DNA of 64,000 nucleotides from Pseudomonas sp. LS44. GTDB lineage: Bacteria; Pseudomonadota; Gammaproteobacteria; Pseudomonadales; Pseudomonadaceae. Below the pieces are notes generated by a model. That model ran no database searches and was not told where the DNA came from. It saw only the letters and a list, made by a program, of their open reading frames with translations. Shown here in pieces: positions 1-13,498 of this stretch. Position 1 is the stretch's first letter. Each line of letters opens with the position of its first letter. Location of the stretch: assembly GCF_024730785.1 (NCBI RefSeq), contig NZ_CP102830.1:3572001-3636000 (forward strand), in the 5' to 3' direction. Position numbers and translations under genes: made by a program.

Positions 1-230
1 AAGCCGCGATCTTCGATCATCGGCCGCACAGTGGTGAACGGCTTGCCGTCAGTACCGATGCCACTAATGTTGTAACCGTCGACGGTCACGCGCTGCACGC
101 CACCCTCTTTCACCTGCTCGATGAATTGCGAGTAGTTGAGCGTCTGCGGCTCGCTCGGGCTGGAGAAGTTGTTCATCACTGTCACCAAGACAGCGGCGAT
201 GATCAGCCACAAGATCAGATTCTTTGCCAT
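1..230 (-). CDS. ftsH: ATP-dependent zinc metalloprotease FtsH (N-terminal fragment)
   Basis: Only the first 76 codons are inside the window; the gene continues past base 1. The protein starts MAKNLILWLIIAAVLVTVMN, a short cytoplasmic tip followed by the first transmembrane helix, then the start of the periplasmic loop (residues 25-76, with SEPQTLNYSQF). This is the standard N-terminus of the membrane AAA+ protease that degrades unassembled membrane proteins and short-lived regulators such as sigma-32 and LpxC. The AAA and zinc-protease domains are not visible. It lies directly downstream of an rlmE-type gene on the same strand, the usual ftsJ-ftsH order in gammaproteobacteria. Confidence 0.93.
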   Translation of the reverse strand, partial: MAKNLILWLIIAAVLVTVMNNFSSPSEPQTLNYSQFIEQVKEGGVQRVTVDGYNISGIGTDGKPFTTVRPMIEDRG

Positions 231-375
231 GTCGTTCAATTAGCTACCCTCTGAAGCAGCCCGCGTCCCGAAACGCGGCCTGCATACTGGCTGGTTGTTT
301 ACCTGCCTAACTTACTACAAACGCCCACCCCGGGCAGGCGCGGTCTGTAACCCTTTATGAGGCAGTTCCGCCTTG

Positions 376-1029
376 TCAGACCGAAGCAACGCTCCTTTGT
401 TTCACTCTAGTCCGCCGCGGAAACCGCGGGCGAGCATATTGCTCGCGTGAACGGTCACGCGACGACAGGGGTTTGCGCATCTGTACCTTGTCGAATAATT
501 CACGAACCTGCCTGTGGTAAACATCGAAGCCTTCGCCTTGGAAGATCCTGATCAGGAAGTCGCCTCCCGGACGCAACACGCGGCCGGCGAGATCCAGAGC
601 CAGCTCGCAGAGAAATATCGCGCGCAGCTGATCGGCGGCCCTTACTCCACTCATATTGGGGGTCATATCTGAAATCACAAGGTCTACAGGTTTACCACCG
701 ACAGCATCGAGGACTTGCATGAGCATCGCATCCTCGGTGAAATCACCCTGAATGAAGGTCACATCAGGGATGCTGTCCATTTCCAAGATATCGGACGCGA
801 TCAGCGTGCCTTTGTCACCGATCACTCGACTGGCGACTTGCGACCAGCCGCCTGGCGCAGCGCCGAGGTCGATCACGGTCATACCAGGCCGCAAGATGCG
901 GTCCTTCTCCTGAATCCCCAGCAGTTTATAACTGGCACGCGAACGATAACCGCCCTTCTGCGCCATTTTGACGCAAGGGTCGTCGAAGTGCTCTTTCAGC
1001 CAACACTGGCTGGTTTTGGAGCGGGCCAC
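376..1029 (-). CDS. rlmE: Degenerate RlmE/FtsJ-type 23S rRNA methyltransferase (probably inactive)
   Basis: By position (between yhbY and ftsH) and sequence this is the ancestral rlmE, whose product 2'-O-methylates U2552 of 23S rRNA using SAM. The SAM motif [12 protein letters not shown] (residues 54-65), K35 and D121 are present. The third catalytic residue, Lys in the K-I/V-FQGEG motif, is Arg at 161 (codon AGG at 547-549). Other usually conserved positions also differ: SQCWL for S-x-RWL, DPCVK for DPYVK, SDMTPN for SDMAPN. After REQY (residue 198) the frame is wrong. In the next frame the DNA reads [10 protein letters not shown] then stop, the expected tail, so about 2 bases were lost and the protein now ends in 19 unrelated basic residues. 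GTG start. An intact second copy is at 41889-42509. Confidence 0.85.
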   Translation of the reverse strand: MARSKTSQCWLKEHFDDPCVKMAQKGGYRSRASYKLLGIQEKDRILRPGMTVIDLGAAPGGWSQVASRVIGDKGTLIASDILEMDSIPDVTFIQGDFTEDAMLMQVLDAVGGKPVDLVISDMTPNMSGVRAADQLRAIFLCELALDLAGRVLRPGGDFLIRIFQGEGFDVYHRQVRELFDKVQMRKPLSSRDRSREQYARPRFPRRTRVKQRSVASV

Positions 1030-1115
1030 GGGATACCTCGTGATTAGCTGGGCGGTTACCGGGCGCTCGGGTAAACTGGCCGCCGTTTTAACAGATCGGA
1101 CGCAGGGGTCAGATT

Positions 1116-1430
1116 ATGCCGCTCACTCAGGAGCAGAAGAAACAATACAAATCTATTGGCCACCATCTGAAACCGGTATTGATCGTGGCGGACAATGGCT
1201 TGACCGAAGGAGTGATCGCCGAACTGGATCGAGCGCTCAGCGATCACGAACTGATCAAAGTGCAGCTGCGCATCACCGAGCGCGAAGACCGTCTCGCGGT
1301 CATCGCCGAACTGTGCAAAGCCGGGCGCGCCGAACTGGCGCAAGTCATCGGCAAAATGGCTCTGCTGTATCGCAAAAATCCCAAGCCGAACAAAAACCTG
1401 TCCAACATCAGCCGCTTCAGCGGCATGTAA
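1116..1430 (+). CDS. yhbY: Ribosome assembly RNA-binding protein YhbY (CRM domain)
   Basis: A 104-residue single CRS1/YhbY (CRM) domain protein. It starts MPLTQEQKKQYKSIGHHLKP and has the family's central segment (VADNGLTEGVIAELDRAL) and C-terminal basic tail. Members bind pre-50S particles and are thought to help large-subunit assembly. It is transcribed divergently from the rlmE/ftsH pair, with only about 85 bp between the starts, so the two promoters must overlap. The length matches the family. It is convergent with the DUF4149 gene, which ends 20 bp downstream. Confidence 0.92.
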   Translation: MPLTQEQKKQYKSIGHHLKPVLIVADNGLTEGVIAELDRALSDHELIKVQLRITEREDRLAVIAELCKAGRAELAQVIGKMALLYRKNPKPNKNLSNISRFSGM

Positions 1431-1449
1431 GCCAAGCACTGGCGCGCGT

Positions 1450-1839
1450 CTAGCGCGCCCTGCTTCCTGGCACTGGCTGCAGCACGAGCAGCAAACCGCA
1501 CAACGCCACCACCAGATAATTGAACAGCAGCCAGCGCATGGCCTGCGGCGCTACGGTGTGGACGACGAAATACACCGCCGTCATGACCAGCACTGTCAGC
1601 AGCAACTGCGCACGGGTATCGCTGCGCATGCCACGCGTACCGAGCGTCGGCCACAGCACCAGCATTTGCAGCAGCGCGCAAAACGCGGCGAAGCCCATCA
1701 GCAGCGGATTCAAGGTATTGGCGACTTCGTCGATCAGCAGCGGCGCCAGACCCATCTTGGTCAAGGCCGGCAGCATAACGAAGTGCAACAGCCACAGGCC
1801 GCCGACCCAGAATGTCTGGGCCAGTTGCCAGCTGATCAT
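1450..1839 (-). CDS. DUF4149 integral membrane protein
   Basis: A 129-residue protein of unknown function with four hydrophobic stretches (WQLAQTFWVGGLWLLHFVML, LLMGFAAFCALLQMLVLW, AQLLLTVLVMTAVYFVV and LFNYLVVALCGLLLVL), which suggests a small four-helix inner-membrane protein. I recognise the family from its fixed place next to greA in Pseudomonas. The ATG at 1839 (MISWQLAQ) is chosen because it starts just before the first helix; an upstream in-frame TTG would run into greA. It is probably co-transcribed with greA, whose stop is 23 bp upstream. Confidence 0.78.
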   Translation of the reverse strand: MISWQLAQTFWVGGLWLLHFVMLPALTKMGLAPLLIDEVANTLNPLLMGFAAFCALLQMLVLWPTLGTRGMRSDTRAQLLLTVLVMTAVYFVVHTVAPQAMRWLLFNYLVVALCGLLLVLQPVPGSRAR

Positions 1840-1861
1840 GGCCGCCTTGGACGAGCGACGA

Positions 1862-2334
1862 TTAAAGATGGCGGACTTCGACAATCTCGTACTCAACCAG
1901 ACCGCTCGGAGTTTTCACCGCCACCACATCGCCCTCTACCTTGGCAATCAGCGCACGTGCGATGGGTGAGCCTACGGAAATCTTACCCAGCTTGATGTCC
2001 GCTTCGTCTTCACCAACGATCTGATAGGTCACGCTTTCGTCGGTCTCGACGTTGGCGATCTCCACGGTAGTGCCGAAGATCACCTTGCCGGTGTGCGCAA
2101 TGCTCGTCACATCGATTACCACCGCATTCTGCAGGCGACCTTCGATATCGCGAACTCGCGCTTCGACCATTCCCTGCTGCTCGCGGGCAGCATGGTACTC
2201 GGCGTTTTCCTTGAGGTCGCCGAGCTCACGCGCGGTGCCGATATCCTGACTGAGCTTCGGCCGTACGATCTTGGTCAGATGCGCCAATTCGTCCTCCAGG
2301 GCGCGAGCGCCCTGAACGGTCATAGGGTATTTAG

Positions 2335-2338
<4 letters not shown>
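1862..2338 (-). CDS. greA: Transcription elongation factor GreA
   Basis: 158 residues, the standard GreA length. The N-terminal coiled coil (about residues 1-75) carries the tip motif [15 protein letters not shown] with the acidic residues that enter the RNA polymerase secondary channel and stimulate cleavage of backtracked RNA. The C-terminal FKBP-like domain (about 80-158) ends in [18 protein letters not shown]. The start ATG overlaps the carB stop by four bases (ATGA), so the two are translationally coupled and belong to the carA-carB-greA transcript. Confidence 0.97.
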
Positions 2339-5556
<3,218 letters not shown>

Positions 5557-5591
5557 GTCTTTTACTCGAATCCTTGGGTCAGTCGGCAGGC

Positions 5592-6728
5592 TTAGCGGCG
5601 CGCGGCCATGGCTTCGATGAAGCGGTCGAACAGCGGGGCGACGTCATGCGGGCCAGGACTGGCTTCCGGGTGACCCTGGAAGCTGAAGGCGACTTTGTCG
5701 GTCCGCTCGATGCCCTGCAGGGTGCCATCGAACAGCGACTTGTGAGTGGCGCGCAGGTTGGCCGGCAGGCTCGCCTCGTCCACGGCAAAACCGTGGTTCT
5801 GGCTGGTGATCATCACCACGCCGCTGTCGAGGTCCTGGACCGGGTGGTTGGCACCATGGTGGCCGGTGCCCATCTTCACTGTTTGCGCACCGGAGGCCAG
5901 GGCGAGCAGCTGATGGCCGAGGCAGATACCGAAGATCGGGATCTCGGTTTCCAGCACATCTTTGATTGCCTGGATCGCGTAATCGCACGGCTCAGGATCG
6001 CCAGGGCCGTTGGACAGGAACACACCGTCTGGATTCAGCGCCAGCACGTCGCTGGCCGGAGTTTGCGCCGGTACCACAGTCAGTCGGCAGCCGCGCGCGA
6101 CCAACATGCGCAGGATGTTCAGTTTGACCCCGTAGTCGTAGGCGACCACGTGGTATTTCAGATCGGCTGCGGGGATTTCCGGGTGGCTGTCGCTCTCCAG
6201 ATTCCACACACCGGAACGCCATTCGTATTGCTCGCTGGCGCTGACCACTTTGGCCAGGTCCATGCCTTTCAGACCCGGGAAGCTGCGGGCCAGCTCGAGC
6301 GCTTTCTCTTCTGTCGCGTCGTCGCCAACCAGGATGCAACCGTTCTGCGAGCCTTTTTCGCGCAGGATGCGGGTCAGACGGCGGGTATCGATACCGGCGA
6401 TGGCAACGGTACCGTTCTCCTTCAGGTAATCGGGCAGCGACTGTTTGCTGCGCCAGTTGCTGGCAATCAGCGGCAGATCGCGGATGATCAGGCCAGCGGC
6501 CCAGACGCGGTTCGCCTCGGCATCCTCGGGCGTGGTACCGGTATTGCCGATATGCGGGTAGGTCAGGGTTACGATTTGCTGGGCGTAGGAAGGATCGGTG
6601 AGAATTTCCTGATAGCCGGTCATGGCAGTGTTGAACACCACCTCGCCGATGGTATGACCATCGGCACCGATGGCTTCGCCGCGAAAGATGCTGCCGTCGG
6701 CAAGGGCGAGTATGGCTGGCTTAGTCAA
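5592..6728 (-). CDS. carA: Carbamoyl-phosphate synthase small (glutaminase) subunit
   Basis: 378 residues with the class I glutamine amidotransferase domain in the second half. The nucleophile motif is [11 protein letters not shown] with Cys at about residue 269, and the His-x-Glu pair lies in [13 protein letters not shown] near the end. The N-terminal half ([13 protein letters not shown]) is the CarA-specific fold. It hydrolyses glutamine and channels ammonia to CarB. The start codon is TTG at 6728, supported by a strong ribosome site (GGGAGG) a few bases upstream and by the normal N-terminus [14 protein letters not shown] strong terminator-like hairpin lies 43 bp upstream and may be dapB's terminator or part of carA leader control. 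Confidence 0.97.
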   Translation of the reverse strand: MTKPAILALADGSIFRGEAIGADGHTIGEVVFNTAMTGYQEILTDPSYAQQIVTLTYPHIGNTGTTPEDAEANRVWAAGLIIRDLPLIASNWRSKQSLPDYLKENGTVAIAGIDTRRLTRILREKGSQNGCILVGDDATEEKALELARSFPGLKGMDLAKVVSASEQYEWRSGVWNLESDSHPEIPAADLKYHVVAYDYGVKLNILRMLVARGCRLTVVPAQTPASDVLALNPDGVFLSNGPGDPEPCDYAIQAIKDVLETEIPIFGICLGHQLLALASGAQTVKMGTGHHGANHPVQDLDSGVVMITSQNHGFAVDEASLPANLRATHKSLFDGTLQGIERTDKVAFSFQGHPEASPGPHDVAPLFDRFIEAMAARR

Positions 6729-6770
6729 GAAGACCTCCCGTAATCAAGGCATGGAGCAAACGCAGTTTGA

Positions 6771-6811
6771 AAAAAAGCGGGATGACGTTCGAACCGTCAC
6801 CCCGCTTTTTT
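6771..6811 (-). terminator. Rho-independent terminator or attenuator between dapB and carA
   Basis: On the minus strand a GCGGGGUGACG / CGUCAUCCCGC stem (one G-U pair) closes a short loop and is followed by seven U residues. An A-run on the other side makes it bidirectional. It lies 102 bp past the dapB stop and 43 bp before the carA start, so it can end the dapB transcript or act as a carA leader attenuator. Confidence 0.85.
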
Positions 6812-6912
6812 ATTTGAGTCATTCTGCGTAACTTTTAGTGGATACACTAAAGCGGGCAGCTTACAGAAAAACCCCTTTTTGGTCTACCGCCATCATGACC
6901 GACGGGCGTATC

Positions 6913-7728
<816 letters not shown>

Positions 7729-7775
7729 CTAGCCGCACGCCGCGCCCATTCGGGAGCGCAGCACGCACCGCTCAA

Positions 7776-8900
7776 TCAAACATCGCCAAAGAAGCGTTTG
7801 ACACCTTCGAACCAGCCACTGGCTTTGGGCGAGTGAGAGTTGTCACCCTGCAACGAACTCCGGAACTCCTCGAGCAGTTCGCGCTGGCGACGATCCAGAT
7901 GCACCGGCGTTTCCACCGCGACCCGGCACATCAAATCACCCGCGGCACCGCCACGCACTGGCGCCACGCCCTTGCCGCGCAGGCGGAACAGCTTGCCGGT
8001 CTGGGTGCCCTCGGGAATTTTCAACTTCACCCGCCCATCCAGGGTCGGCACTTCCAACTCGCCGCCCAATGCCGCATCGGCAAAGCTGATCGGCACATCG
8101 CAGTACAGATGCTTGCCGTCGCGCTGGAAGATCGAATGCTCACGCACATTGACGACCACATACAGATCGCCAGCCGGACCACCGTGGGCGCCCGCCTCGC
8201 CTTCGCCAGACAAGCGGATCCGGTCGCCAGTATCGACTCCAGCCGGGACTTTGACCGACAGGGTCTTGTGCTCTTCGACCCGCCCCTGGCCGTGACAAGC
8301 ACCACACGGGTCGCTGATCATCTTGCCGTTGCCATGGCAGCGCGGACAGGTTTGCTGGACCGAGAAGAAGCCCTGCTGCATGCGCACCTGGCCGATACCG
8401 CCGCAGGTGGTACAGGTCACTGGGCTGGTGCCTTTCTTGGCGCCCGAGCCCTCGCAAATTTTGCAATTGACCAGGGTTGGCACGCGAATGGTCACCGTCG
8501 TGCCGCGTACGGCCTCTTCCAGATCCAATTCGAGGGTGTAGCGCAAATCGCTGCCGCGCTGCATGCCGCCGCGCGAACCGCCACGACCGCCGCCGAAGAA
8601 GTCGCTGAACACATCACCGAAGATGTCGGAGAAATTGGCGCCGCCACCAAAGCCCGCGCCGCCACCCATCTGCGGGTCGACGCCGGCATGACCGTATTGA
8701 TCGAAGGCCGCGCGCTTACTGGCGTCGGACAGCACTTCGTAGGCCTCGTTGGCCTCTTTGAATTTCTCTTCCGACGCTTTGTCGTCGGGATTGCGGTCGG
8801 GGTGATGCTTCATCGCCAGGCGTCGGTAAGCCTTTTTCAGCTCCACCTCGCTGGCGCCGCGCTCGACACCGAGCACTTCGTAATAATCGCGTTTGGCCAT
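7776..8900 (-). CDS. dnaJ: Co-chaperone DnaJ (Hsp40)
   Basis: 374 residues with the full type I layout: J domain (1-70) with the HPD motif in [18 protein letters not shown]; a Gly/Phe-rich linker (about 75-120, [12 protein letters not shown]); a zinc-finger domain with four CxxCxGxG-type repeats ([42 protein letters not shown]); and a C-terminal substrate-binding domain. It delivers unfolded clients to DnaK and stimulates its ATPase. It follows dnaK, separated by a 122-bp region of hairpins. Confidence 0.98.
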   Translation of the reverse strand: MAKRDYYEVLGVERGASEVELKKAYRRLAMKHHPDRNPDDKASEEKFKEANEAYEVLSDASKRAAFDQYGHAGVDPQMGGGAGFGGGANFSDIFGDVFSDFFGGGRGGSRGGMQRGSDLRYTLELDLEEAVRGTTVTIRVPTLVNCKICEGSGAKKGTSPVTCTTCGGIGQVRMQQGFFSVQQTCPRCHGNGKMISDPCGACHGQGRVEEHKTLSVKVPAGVDTGDRIRLSGEGEAGAHGGPAGDLYVVVNVREHSIFQRDGKHLYCDVPISFADAALGGELEVPTLDGRVKLKIPEGTQTGKLFRLRGKGVAPVRGGAAGDLMCRVAVETPVHLDRRQRELLEEFRSSLQGDNSHSPKASGWFEGVKRFFGDV

Positions 8901-8942
8901 AACTCATCAACACCTTTAATTCGTCTACCCCAGACACGCCAA

Positions 8943-9000
8943 CGCGGGAGAGAACTCCCGCGCGGCGGATCTTGTCCGCCGAAGCCAGGCTTCAGCGGAC
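8943..9000. other. Cluster of small hairpins between dnaK and dnaJ
   Basis: Consecutive inverted repeats: CGCGGGAG/CTCCCGCG (8943-8962, 4-base loop), GGCGGA/TCCGCC (8964-8980) and GAAGCC/GGCTTC next to them. None has a T-run, so they look more like mRNA-processing or partial-attenuation structures between dnaK and dnaJ than full terminators. Confidence 0.55.
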
Positions 9001-9022
9001 AGGGCGAAAGTAAACCGGCGGC

Positions 9023-10939
9023 TTACTTGTTGTCCTTGACCTCTTCGAACTCGGCATCGACCACATCGTCGGCGCCGCCTTTCGACTCATCCGCTGCATT
9101 CGCGGCATCCGCGCCTTGCGGCTGCTCGGCGTACATCTTCTGCGCCAGCGGTGTGGTGGCTTCGGACAGGGCATTCATCTTGGCCTCGATGGCCGCCTTG
9201 TCGTCACCCTTGACCGCGACTTCGAGCTCGCCAAGGGCTTTCTCGATGGCAGCTTTCTCGTCTGCGGTCGCCTTGTCGCCCGCTTCGGTGACCATCTTGC
9301 GAGTGGCATGCACCAACGCGTCGCCTTGGTTGCGCGCACCGGCCAGCTCTTCGAACTTGCGGTCTTCCTCGGCGTTGACTTCGGCGTCACGCACCATCTG
9401 CGCGATTTCATCCTCGGACAGACCGGAGTTGGCCTTGATCACGATCGACTGAGTCTTGCCGGTCGCCTTGTCTTTCGCGCCGACGTGCAGGATACCGTTG
9501 GCGTCGATGTCGAAGGTCACTTCGATCTGCGGCACACCGCGCGGCGCCGGCGGGATCTCAGCCAGGTCGAACTTGCCCAACGACTTGTTCTGCGCGGCTT
9601 GCTTGCGCTCGCCCTGCAGTACATGGATGGTCACGGCGCCCTGGTTGTCATCAGCCGTCGAGAACACCTGCGACTTCTTGGTCGGAATGGTGGTGTTCTT
9701 TTCGATCAGCGCAGTCATCACGCCGCCCATAGTTTCGATACCCAGGGTCAGCGGGCTGACGTCGAGCAGCAGCACGTCCTTGACGTCGCCAGCCAGTACC
9801 GCGCCTTGAATGGCGGCGCCCATGGCCACGGCTTCATCCGGGTTGACGTCCTTGCGCGGCTCTTTGCCGAAGAAGTCGCTCACCAGCTTCTGTACCAGCG
9901 GCATGCGGGTCTGGCCGCCGACCAGGATCACATCGTGAATCGCGCCCGCGTCGATACCGGCATCCTTCAAGGCGATGCGGCACGGCTCGATGGTGCGCTG
10001 CACCAGGTCTTCGACCAGCGATTCCAGCTTGGCGCGGGAAATCTTCACGTTCAGGTGCTTCGGACCGGACGCATCGGCAGTGATGTACGGCAGATTGACG
10101 TCGGTCTGCTGCGCCGAGGACAGCTCGATCTTGGCCTTCTCAGAGGCTTCTTTGAGGCGCTGCATGGCCAGCGGATCGCCCTTGAGGTTGATGCCGCTTT
10201 CTTTCTTGAATTCGTCGACCAGGTAGTCGATCAGGCGGATATCGAAATCCTCACCACCGAGGAAGGTGTCACCGTTGGTGGCCAGCACTTCGAACTGATG
10301 CTCGCCGTCGACTTCGGCGATCTCGATCACCGACACGTCGAAGGTACCGCCGCCCAAGTCATAGACGATCACGGTGTGGTCGCCCTTGGCCTTGTCCATG
10401 CCGTACGCCAGCGCAGCCGCAGTCGGCTCGTTGATGATGCGCTTGACGTCCAGACCGGCGATGCGGCCGGCGTCTTTGGTGGCCTGACGCTGACTGTCGT
10501 TGAAGTAGGCCGGCACGGTGATCACCGCTTCGGTGACCGGCTCGCCGAGGTAGTCTTCGGCGGTCTTCTTCATTTTTTTCAGGACTTCGGCGGAAATCTG
10601 TGGCGGGGCCATTTTCTGCCCTTTGACTTCCACCCACGCGTCGCCGTTGTCGGCCTTGGCGATTTTGTACGGGACCATCTGGATGTCTTTCTGGACCACT
10701 TCTTCGTCAAAACGACGACCGATCAGACGCTTCACCGCGTACAGAGTGTTGTGCGGGTTGGTTACCGCCTGACGCTTGGCGGACTGGCCGACCAGAATTT
10801 CGCCATCATTGGTGTAGGCGATGATCGACGGCGTGGTGCGCGCGCCTTCAGCGTTCTCGATAACCTTGACGTTGCCGTTTTCCAGAATGGAGACGCAGGA
10901 GTTGGTAGTCCCCAGGTCGATACCGATAATTTTGCCCAT
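9023..10939 (-). CDS. dnaK: Molecular chaperone DnaK (Hsp70)
   Basis: 638 residues. The actin-like ATPase domain (1-385) starts [16 protein letters not shown] and has the phosphate-2 motif [15 protein letters not shown] and the adenosine motif [14 protein letters not shown] hydrophobic linker ([12 protein letters not shown]) joins it to the substrate-binding beta domain and helical lid. The C-terminus ends EEVKDNK. The ATG at 10939 is chosen over an upstream in-frame codon because it gives the invariant [10 protein letters not shown] start and has a ribosome site (GGGAGAG). Its own sigma-32 promoter overlaps the end of grpE. Confidence 0.98.
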   Translation of the reverse strand: MGKIIGIDLGTTNSCVSILENGNVKVIENAEGARTTPSIIAYTNDGEILVGQSAKRQAVTNPHNTLYAVKRLIGRRFDEEVVQKDIQMVPYKIAKADNGDAWVEVKGQKMAPPQISAEVLKKMKKTAEDYLGEPVTEAVITVPAYFNDSQRQATKDAGRIAGLDVKRIINEPTAAALAYGMDKAKGDHTVIVYDLGGGTFDVSVIEIAEVDGEHQFEVLATNGDTFLGGEDFDIRLIDYLVDEFKKESGINLKGDPLAMQRLKEASEKAKIELSSAQQTDVNLPYITADASGPKHLNVKISRAKLESLVEDLVQRTIEPCRIALKDAGIDAGAIHDVILVGGQTRMPLVQKLVSDFFGKEPRKDVNPDEAVAMGAAIQGAVLAGDVKDVLLLDVSPLTLGIETMGGVMTALIEKNTTIPTKKSQVFSTADDNQGAVTIHVLQGERKQAAQNKSLGKFDLAEIPPAPRGVPQIEVTFDIDANGILHVGAKDKATGKTQSIVIKANSGLSEDEIAQMVRDAEVNAEEDRKFEELAGARNQGDALVHATRKMVTEAGDKATADEKAAIEKALGELEVAVKGDDKAAIEAKMNALSEATTPLAQKMYAEQPQGADAANAADESKGGADDVVDAEFEEVKDNK

Positions 10940-11013
10940 TTCACTCTCCCGAAACTTGGTTTTGGCCGCGGCCCGCATCGCGGACCCCGGCAGCACTAAT
11001 TCGCTTGCTTAAC

Positions 11014-11041
11014 AGATGGGGGCCTGATCGCCGATTTCAAG
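11014..11041 (-). promoter_or_regulatory. Sigma-32 heat-shock promoter of dnaK, overlapping the grpE stop
   Basis: Minus strand: -35 CTTGAAA (11035-11041), 13-bp spacer, -10 CCCCATCT (11014-11021). This is a very close match to the sigma-32 consensus. The -35 element includes the grpE stop codon (11037-11039), so dnaK can be induced separately from grpE. Confidence 0.85.
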
Positions 11042-11603
11042 CTTGCTCATTGATCGAAGGTGGCGTACCCGCTGGCGCCTTGCTGACCACCACCATGGCG
11101 GGGCGCAGCAGGCGACCGTTAAGCAGATAGCCCTTCTGGAACACCTTGAGCACGCTACCCGGCTCTACGTTGGTGCTTTCCTGCATGGCCATCGCCTGAT
11201 GGTGCTCGGCATTGAACGGCACACCATGCGGATCAATCGCCTCCAGCTGGTAGCGCTTGAGGGTGTCGTGGAACAGCTTGAGGGTCAGCTCGATCCCTTC
11301 GCGAACCGGCTTGAGCGCTTCGTCGTCAGGATTCGATAGTTCCAGGCCACGCTCCAGACTGTCGATCACCGGCAGCAAATCGCCGGCAAACTTCTCCAGG
11401 GCGAATTTGTGCGCTTTCTCAACGTCCTGCTCGGCACGCCGGCGCACGTTTTGCAGATCGGCGACAACGCGCAGCGACTGATCCTGGGCCGCCGCCAATT
11501 GTTCCTCCAGCACCTGCACGCGGGTCGCGAGCTCATCGCTCGCCGCCTCGGCTGCGGGTTCTACTTCGGGATTCTGGTTATCCAGGATCTGTTCTTCAGC
11601 CAT
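11037..11603 (-). CDS. grpE: Nucleotide exchange factor GrpE
   Basis: 188 residues. An acidic disordered N-terminus ([22 protein letters not shown]) is followed by the long dimerising helix (about 30-90, [17 protein letters not shown] then the [20 protein letters not shown] motif) and the C-terminal beta domain that contacts DnaK ([20 protein letters not shown]). It releases ADP from DnaK. The ATG at 11603 has a GGAGGA ribosome site; longer in-frame extensions would cross the heat-shock promoter. First gene of the grpE-dnaK-dnaJ-dapB series. Confidence 0.97.
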   Translation of the reverse strand: MAEEQILDNQNPEVEPAAEAASDELATRVQVLEEQLAAAQDQSLRVVADLQNVRRRAEQDVEKAHKFALEKFAGDLLPVIDSLERGLELSNPDDEALKPVREGIELTLKLFHDTLKRYQLEAIDPHGVPFNAEHHQAMAMQESTNVEPGSVLKVFQKGYLLNGRLLRPAMVVVSKAPAGTPPSINEQA

Positions 11604-11660
11604 GCGTTCCTCCTTAACTAGAGTCTCTTCGCGGGGAATAACCCACTGTTCTGTCCGCCT

Positions 11661-11688
11661 ATATGGGGGCGCAATTTTTCGCTTCAAG
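11661..11688 (-). promoter_or_regulatory. Sigma-32 heat-shock promoter of grpE
   Basis: Minus strand: -35 CTTGAAG (11682-11688), 13-bp spacer, -10 CCCCATAT (11661-11668), about 60 bp upstream of the grpE start. Spacing is identical to the dnaK promoter at 11014-11041. Confidence 0.87.
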
Positions 11689-11722
11689 TGCAATGCACGG
11701 CTTGTCAGGCAGAAAACCACTA

Positions 11723-11738
11723 CTGTATAAATACCCAG
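11723..11738 (+). promoter_or_regulatory. LexA (SOS) box of recN
   Basis: CTGTATAAATACCCAG fits the LexA pattern CTG-N10-CAG. It is 24 bp upstream of the recN start and contains a possible -10 element (TATAAAT), so LexA binding would block the promoter. RecN is a classical SOS gene. Confidence 0.85.
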
Positions 11739-11761
11739 CAAAGACCTCTCAGGGGATCGTC

Positions 11762-13435
11762 ATGCTGGTTCATCTCTCTATCCACAACTACGCCATCGTC
11801 GAACATCTCGACCTCGAACTGGATCGCGGCATGAGTGTGATTACCGGCGAAACCGGTGCCGGTAAATCGATCATGCTCGACGCCCTGGGCCTGGCCCTGG
11901 GCGATCGCGCCGACAGTGGCGCAGTGCGGCCGAGCGCAGACAAAGCCGATATCCTGGCCAGCTTCGATCTGCATGCCATCCCCGAGGCGCGTGCCTGGCT
12001 CGCCGAGCGCGACCTGGACATTGACGGTCCGTGCATCCTGCGCCGCGTCATCACCGCCGAAGGTCGTTCGCGTGGCTATATCAATGGCTCGCCCTGCCCA
12101 CTCGGCGACCTCAAGGCGCTCGGCGAGCTGCTGATCGACATTCACAATCAGCACGAACACCAGTCGCTGCTGAAGCCGGAGACCCACCGCCGCCTACTCG
12201 ACGAGTACGCCGGCAGCCAGGAGCTCGCTCGCCAGGTGCAGTTGGCCGCGCAACGCTGGCGGCAAACGCGCCAGGAGCTGGAACGCATTTCCAGCGCGGG
12301 TGACGAGCAGCGTGCTCGCCATCAATTGCTTAGCTATCAGCTGGAAGAACTGGACAATCTGGGGCTCGGCGAAAACGAGCTGGATCAGCTGGAGCAGGAA
12401 CACAAAACCCTGGCCAACGCCGAACGACTCCTCGGCGCCTGCCAGCAAGTCCTCGAACAATGCAGCGAAAACGACGCCGGCAATGTGCTCTCAGCACTGA
12501 CCGGCAGCCTGCAGCGCTTGACCGCTTTCCAGCATCAACCCGGCGCACTGAGTGAAGCGGCCAATTTATTAGCCAGCGCGCAAATTCAGGTCGAAGAGGC
12601 AGTCGGCGAACTCAAGCGCTTTCTCGATCATTTCGATGCCGATCCGAAGCGCCAGCAACTGATCGAAGAGCGGCTCGACAGCATCTACACCTTGGCGCGC
12701 AAGCACCGCATCCAGCCCGGCGAGTTGGCCGCCTTGCAACAGCAACTTTTCGAAGAGCTGGAAGGCCTGAATGCCGACGATCAGGCCGGTGAACGCCTGA
12801 CCGACGAGCTGGCCGCCTTTGCGCGCCACTATCAGGAAAAAGCTGACCAACTCAGCGAGCAGCGCCAACAAGCAGCGGCCACCCTAGCCATTGCGGTAGA
12901 GCGCGAAATGCAGCAGCTGGGCATGCCCGGCGGCCGCTTCAATATCGAACTGCGCCCCTTAGAGGCCCAAGAGCCACACCCCATCGGGCTCGAACTGGTT
13001 GAATTCCTGGTCAGCGCCAACCCGGGTCAACCGCCTAAATCCCTGGCCAAAGTAGCCTCGGGCGGCGAGCTGTCACGCATCAGCCTGGCCATTCAGGTCA
13101 TCACCGCGCAGACCTCGCGAGTTCCAACCCTGGTGTTCGACGAGGTGGACGTCGGCATCGGCGGCCCCACTGCCGAGGTAGTAGGCCAACTGCTGCGACG
13201 CCTGGGCGAACGCGGCCAAGTACTGACCGTTACCCACCTGCCGCAAGTTGCCGCCCAGGGCCATCAACATCTGTTCGTGCACAAGGCCCGCGAGGTCGAC
13301 GCCACTCACACCGCTGTGGCAAAACTGGATACCGGCGGGCGCATCGAGGAAATTGCCCGCATGCTCGGCGGCCTCGACCTCACCGATGAGTCGCTGGCTC
13401 ACGCACGCAAAATGGTCAGCAGCGCCAACTCTTGA
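11762..13435 (+). CDS. recN: DNA repair protein RecN
   Basis: 557 residues, an SMC-like ATPase for double-strand-break repair. The N-terminus MLVHLSIHNYAIVEHLDLEL leads to Walker A GETGAGKSIMLDALGLALG (about residues 31-49). Two coiled-coil arms fill the middle. The C-terminal ABC half has the signature KVASGGELSRISLAI and Walker B TLVFDEVDVGIGGPTAEVVG, then the H-loop VTHLPQVAAQGH. It is single-copy, divergent from grpE, preceded by a LexA box and followed by a terminator. Confidence 0.97.
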   Translation: MLVHLSIHNYAIVEHLDLELDRGMSVITGETGAGKSIMLDALGLALGDRADSGAVRPSADKADILASFDLHAIPEARAWLAERDLDIDGPCILRRVITAEGRSRGYINGSPCPLGDLKALGELLIDIHNQHEHQSLLKPETHRRLLDEYAGSQELARQVQLAAQRWRQTRQELERISSAGDEQRARHQLLSYQLEELDNLGLGENELDQLEQEHKTLANAERLLGACQQVLEQCSENDAGNVLSALTGSLQRLTAFQHQPGALSEAANLLASAQIQVEEAVGELKRFLDHFDADPKRQQLIEERLDSIYTLARKHRIQPGELAALQQQLFEELEGLNADDQAGERLTDELAAFARHYQEKADQLSEQRQQAAATLAIAVEREMQQLGMPGGRFNIELRPLEAQEPHPIGLELVEFLVSANPGQPPKSLAKVASGGELSRISLAIQVITAQTSRVPTLVFDEVDVGIGGPTAEVVGQLLRRLGERGQVLTVTHLPQVAAQGHQHLFVHKAREVDATHTAVAKLDTGGRIEEIARMLGGLDLTDESLAHARKMVSSANS

Positions 13436-13443
13436 GAGAAAGC

Positions 13444-13471
13444 AAAAAGGCGACCCTCAGGTCGCCTTTTT
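13444..13471 (+). terminator. Bidirectional terminator between recN and fur
   Basis: A perfect 12-bp stem, AAAAAGGCGACC / GGTCGCCTTTTT, with a short CTCA-type loop. The flanking A and T runs let it serve both convergent genes: recN (ends 13435) and fur (ends 13499). Confidence 0.92.
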
Positions 13472-13498
13472 AGTTGCCACAATCGGTAAAAAACCGAC

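Noticed and set aside
8943..9000. CRISPR-like or REP array between dnaK and dnaJ
   Set aside because: The hairpins are different from one another, without regular spacing or a repeated unit.
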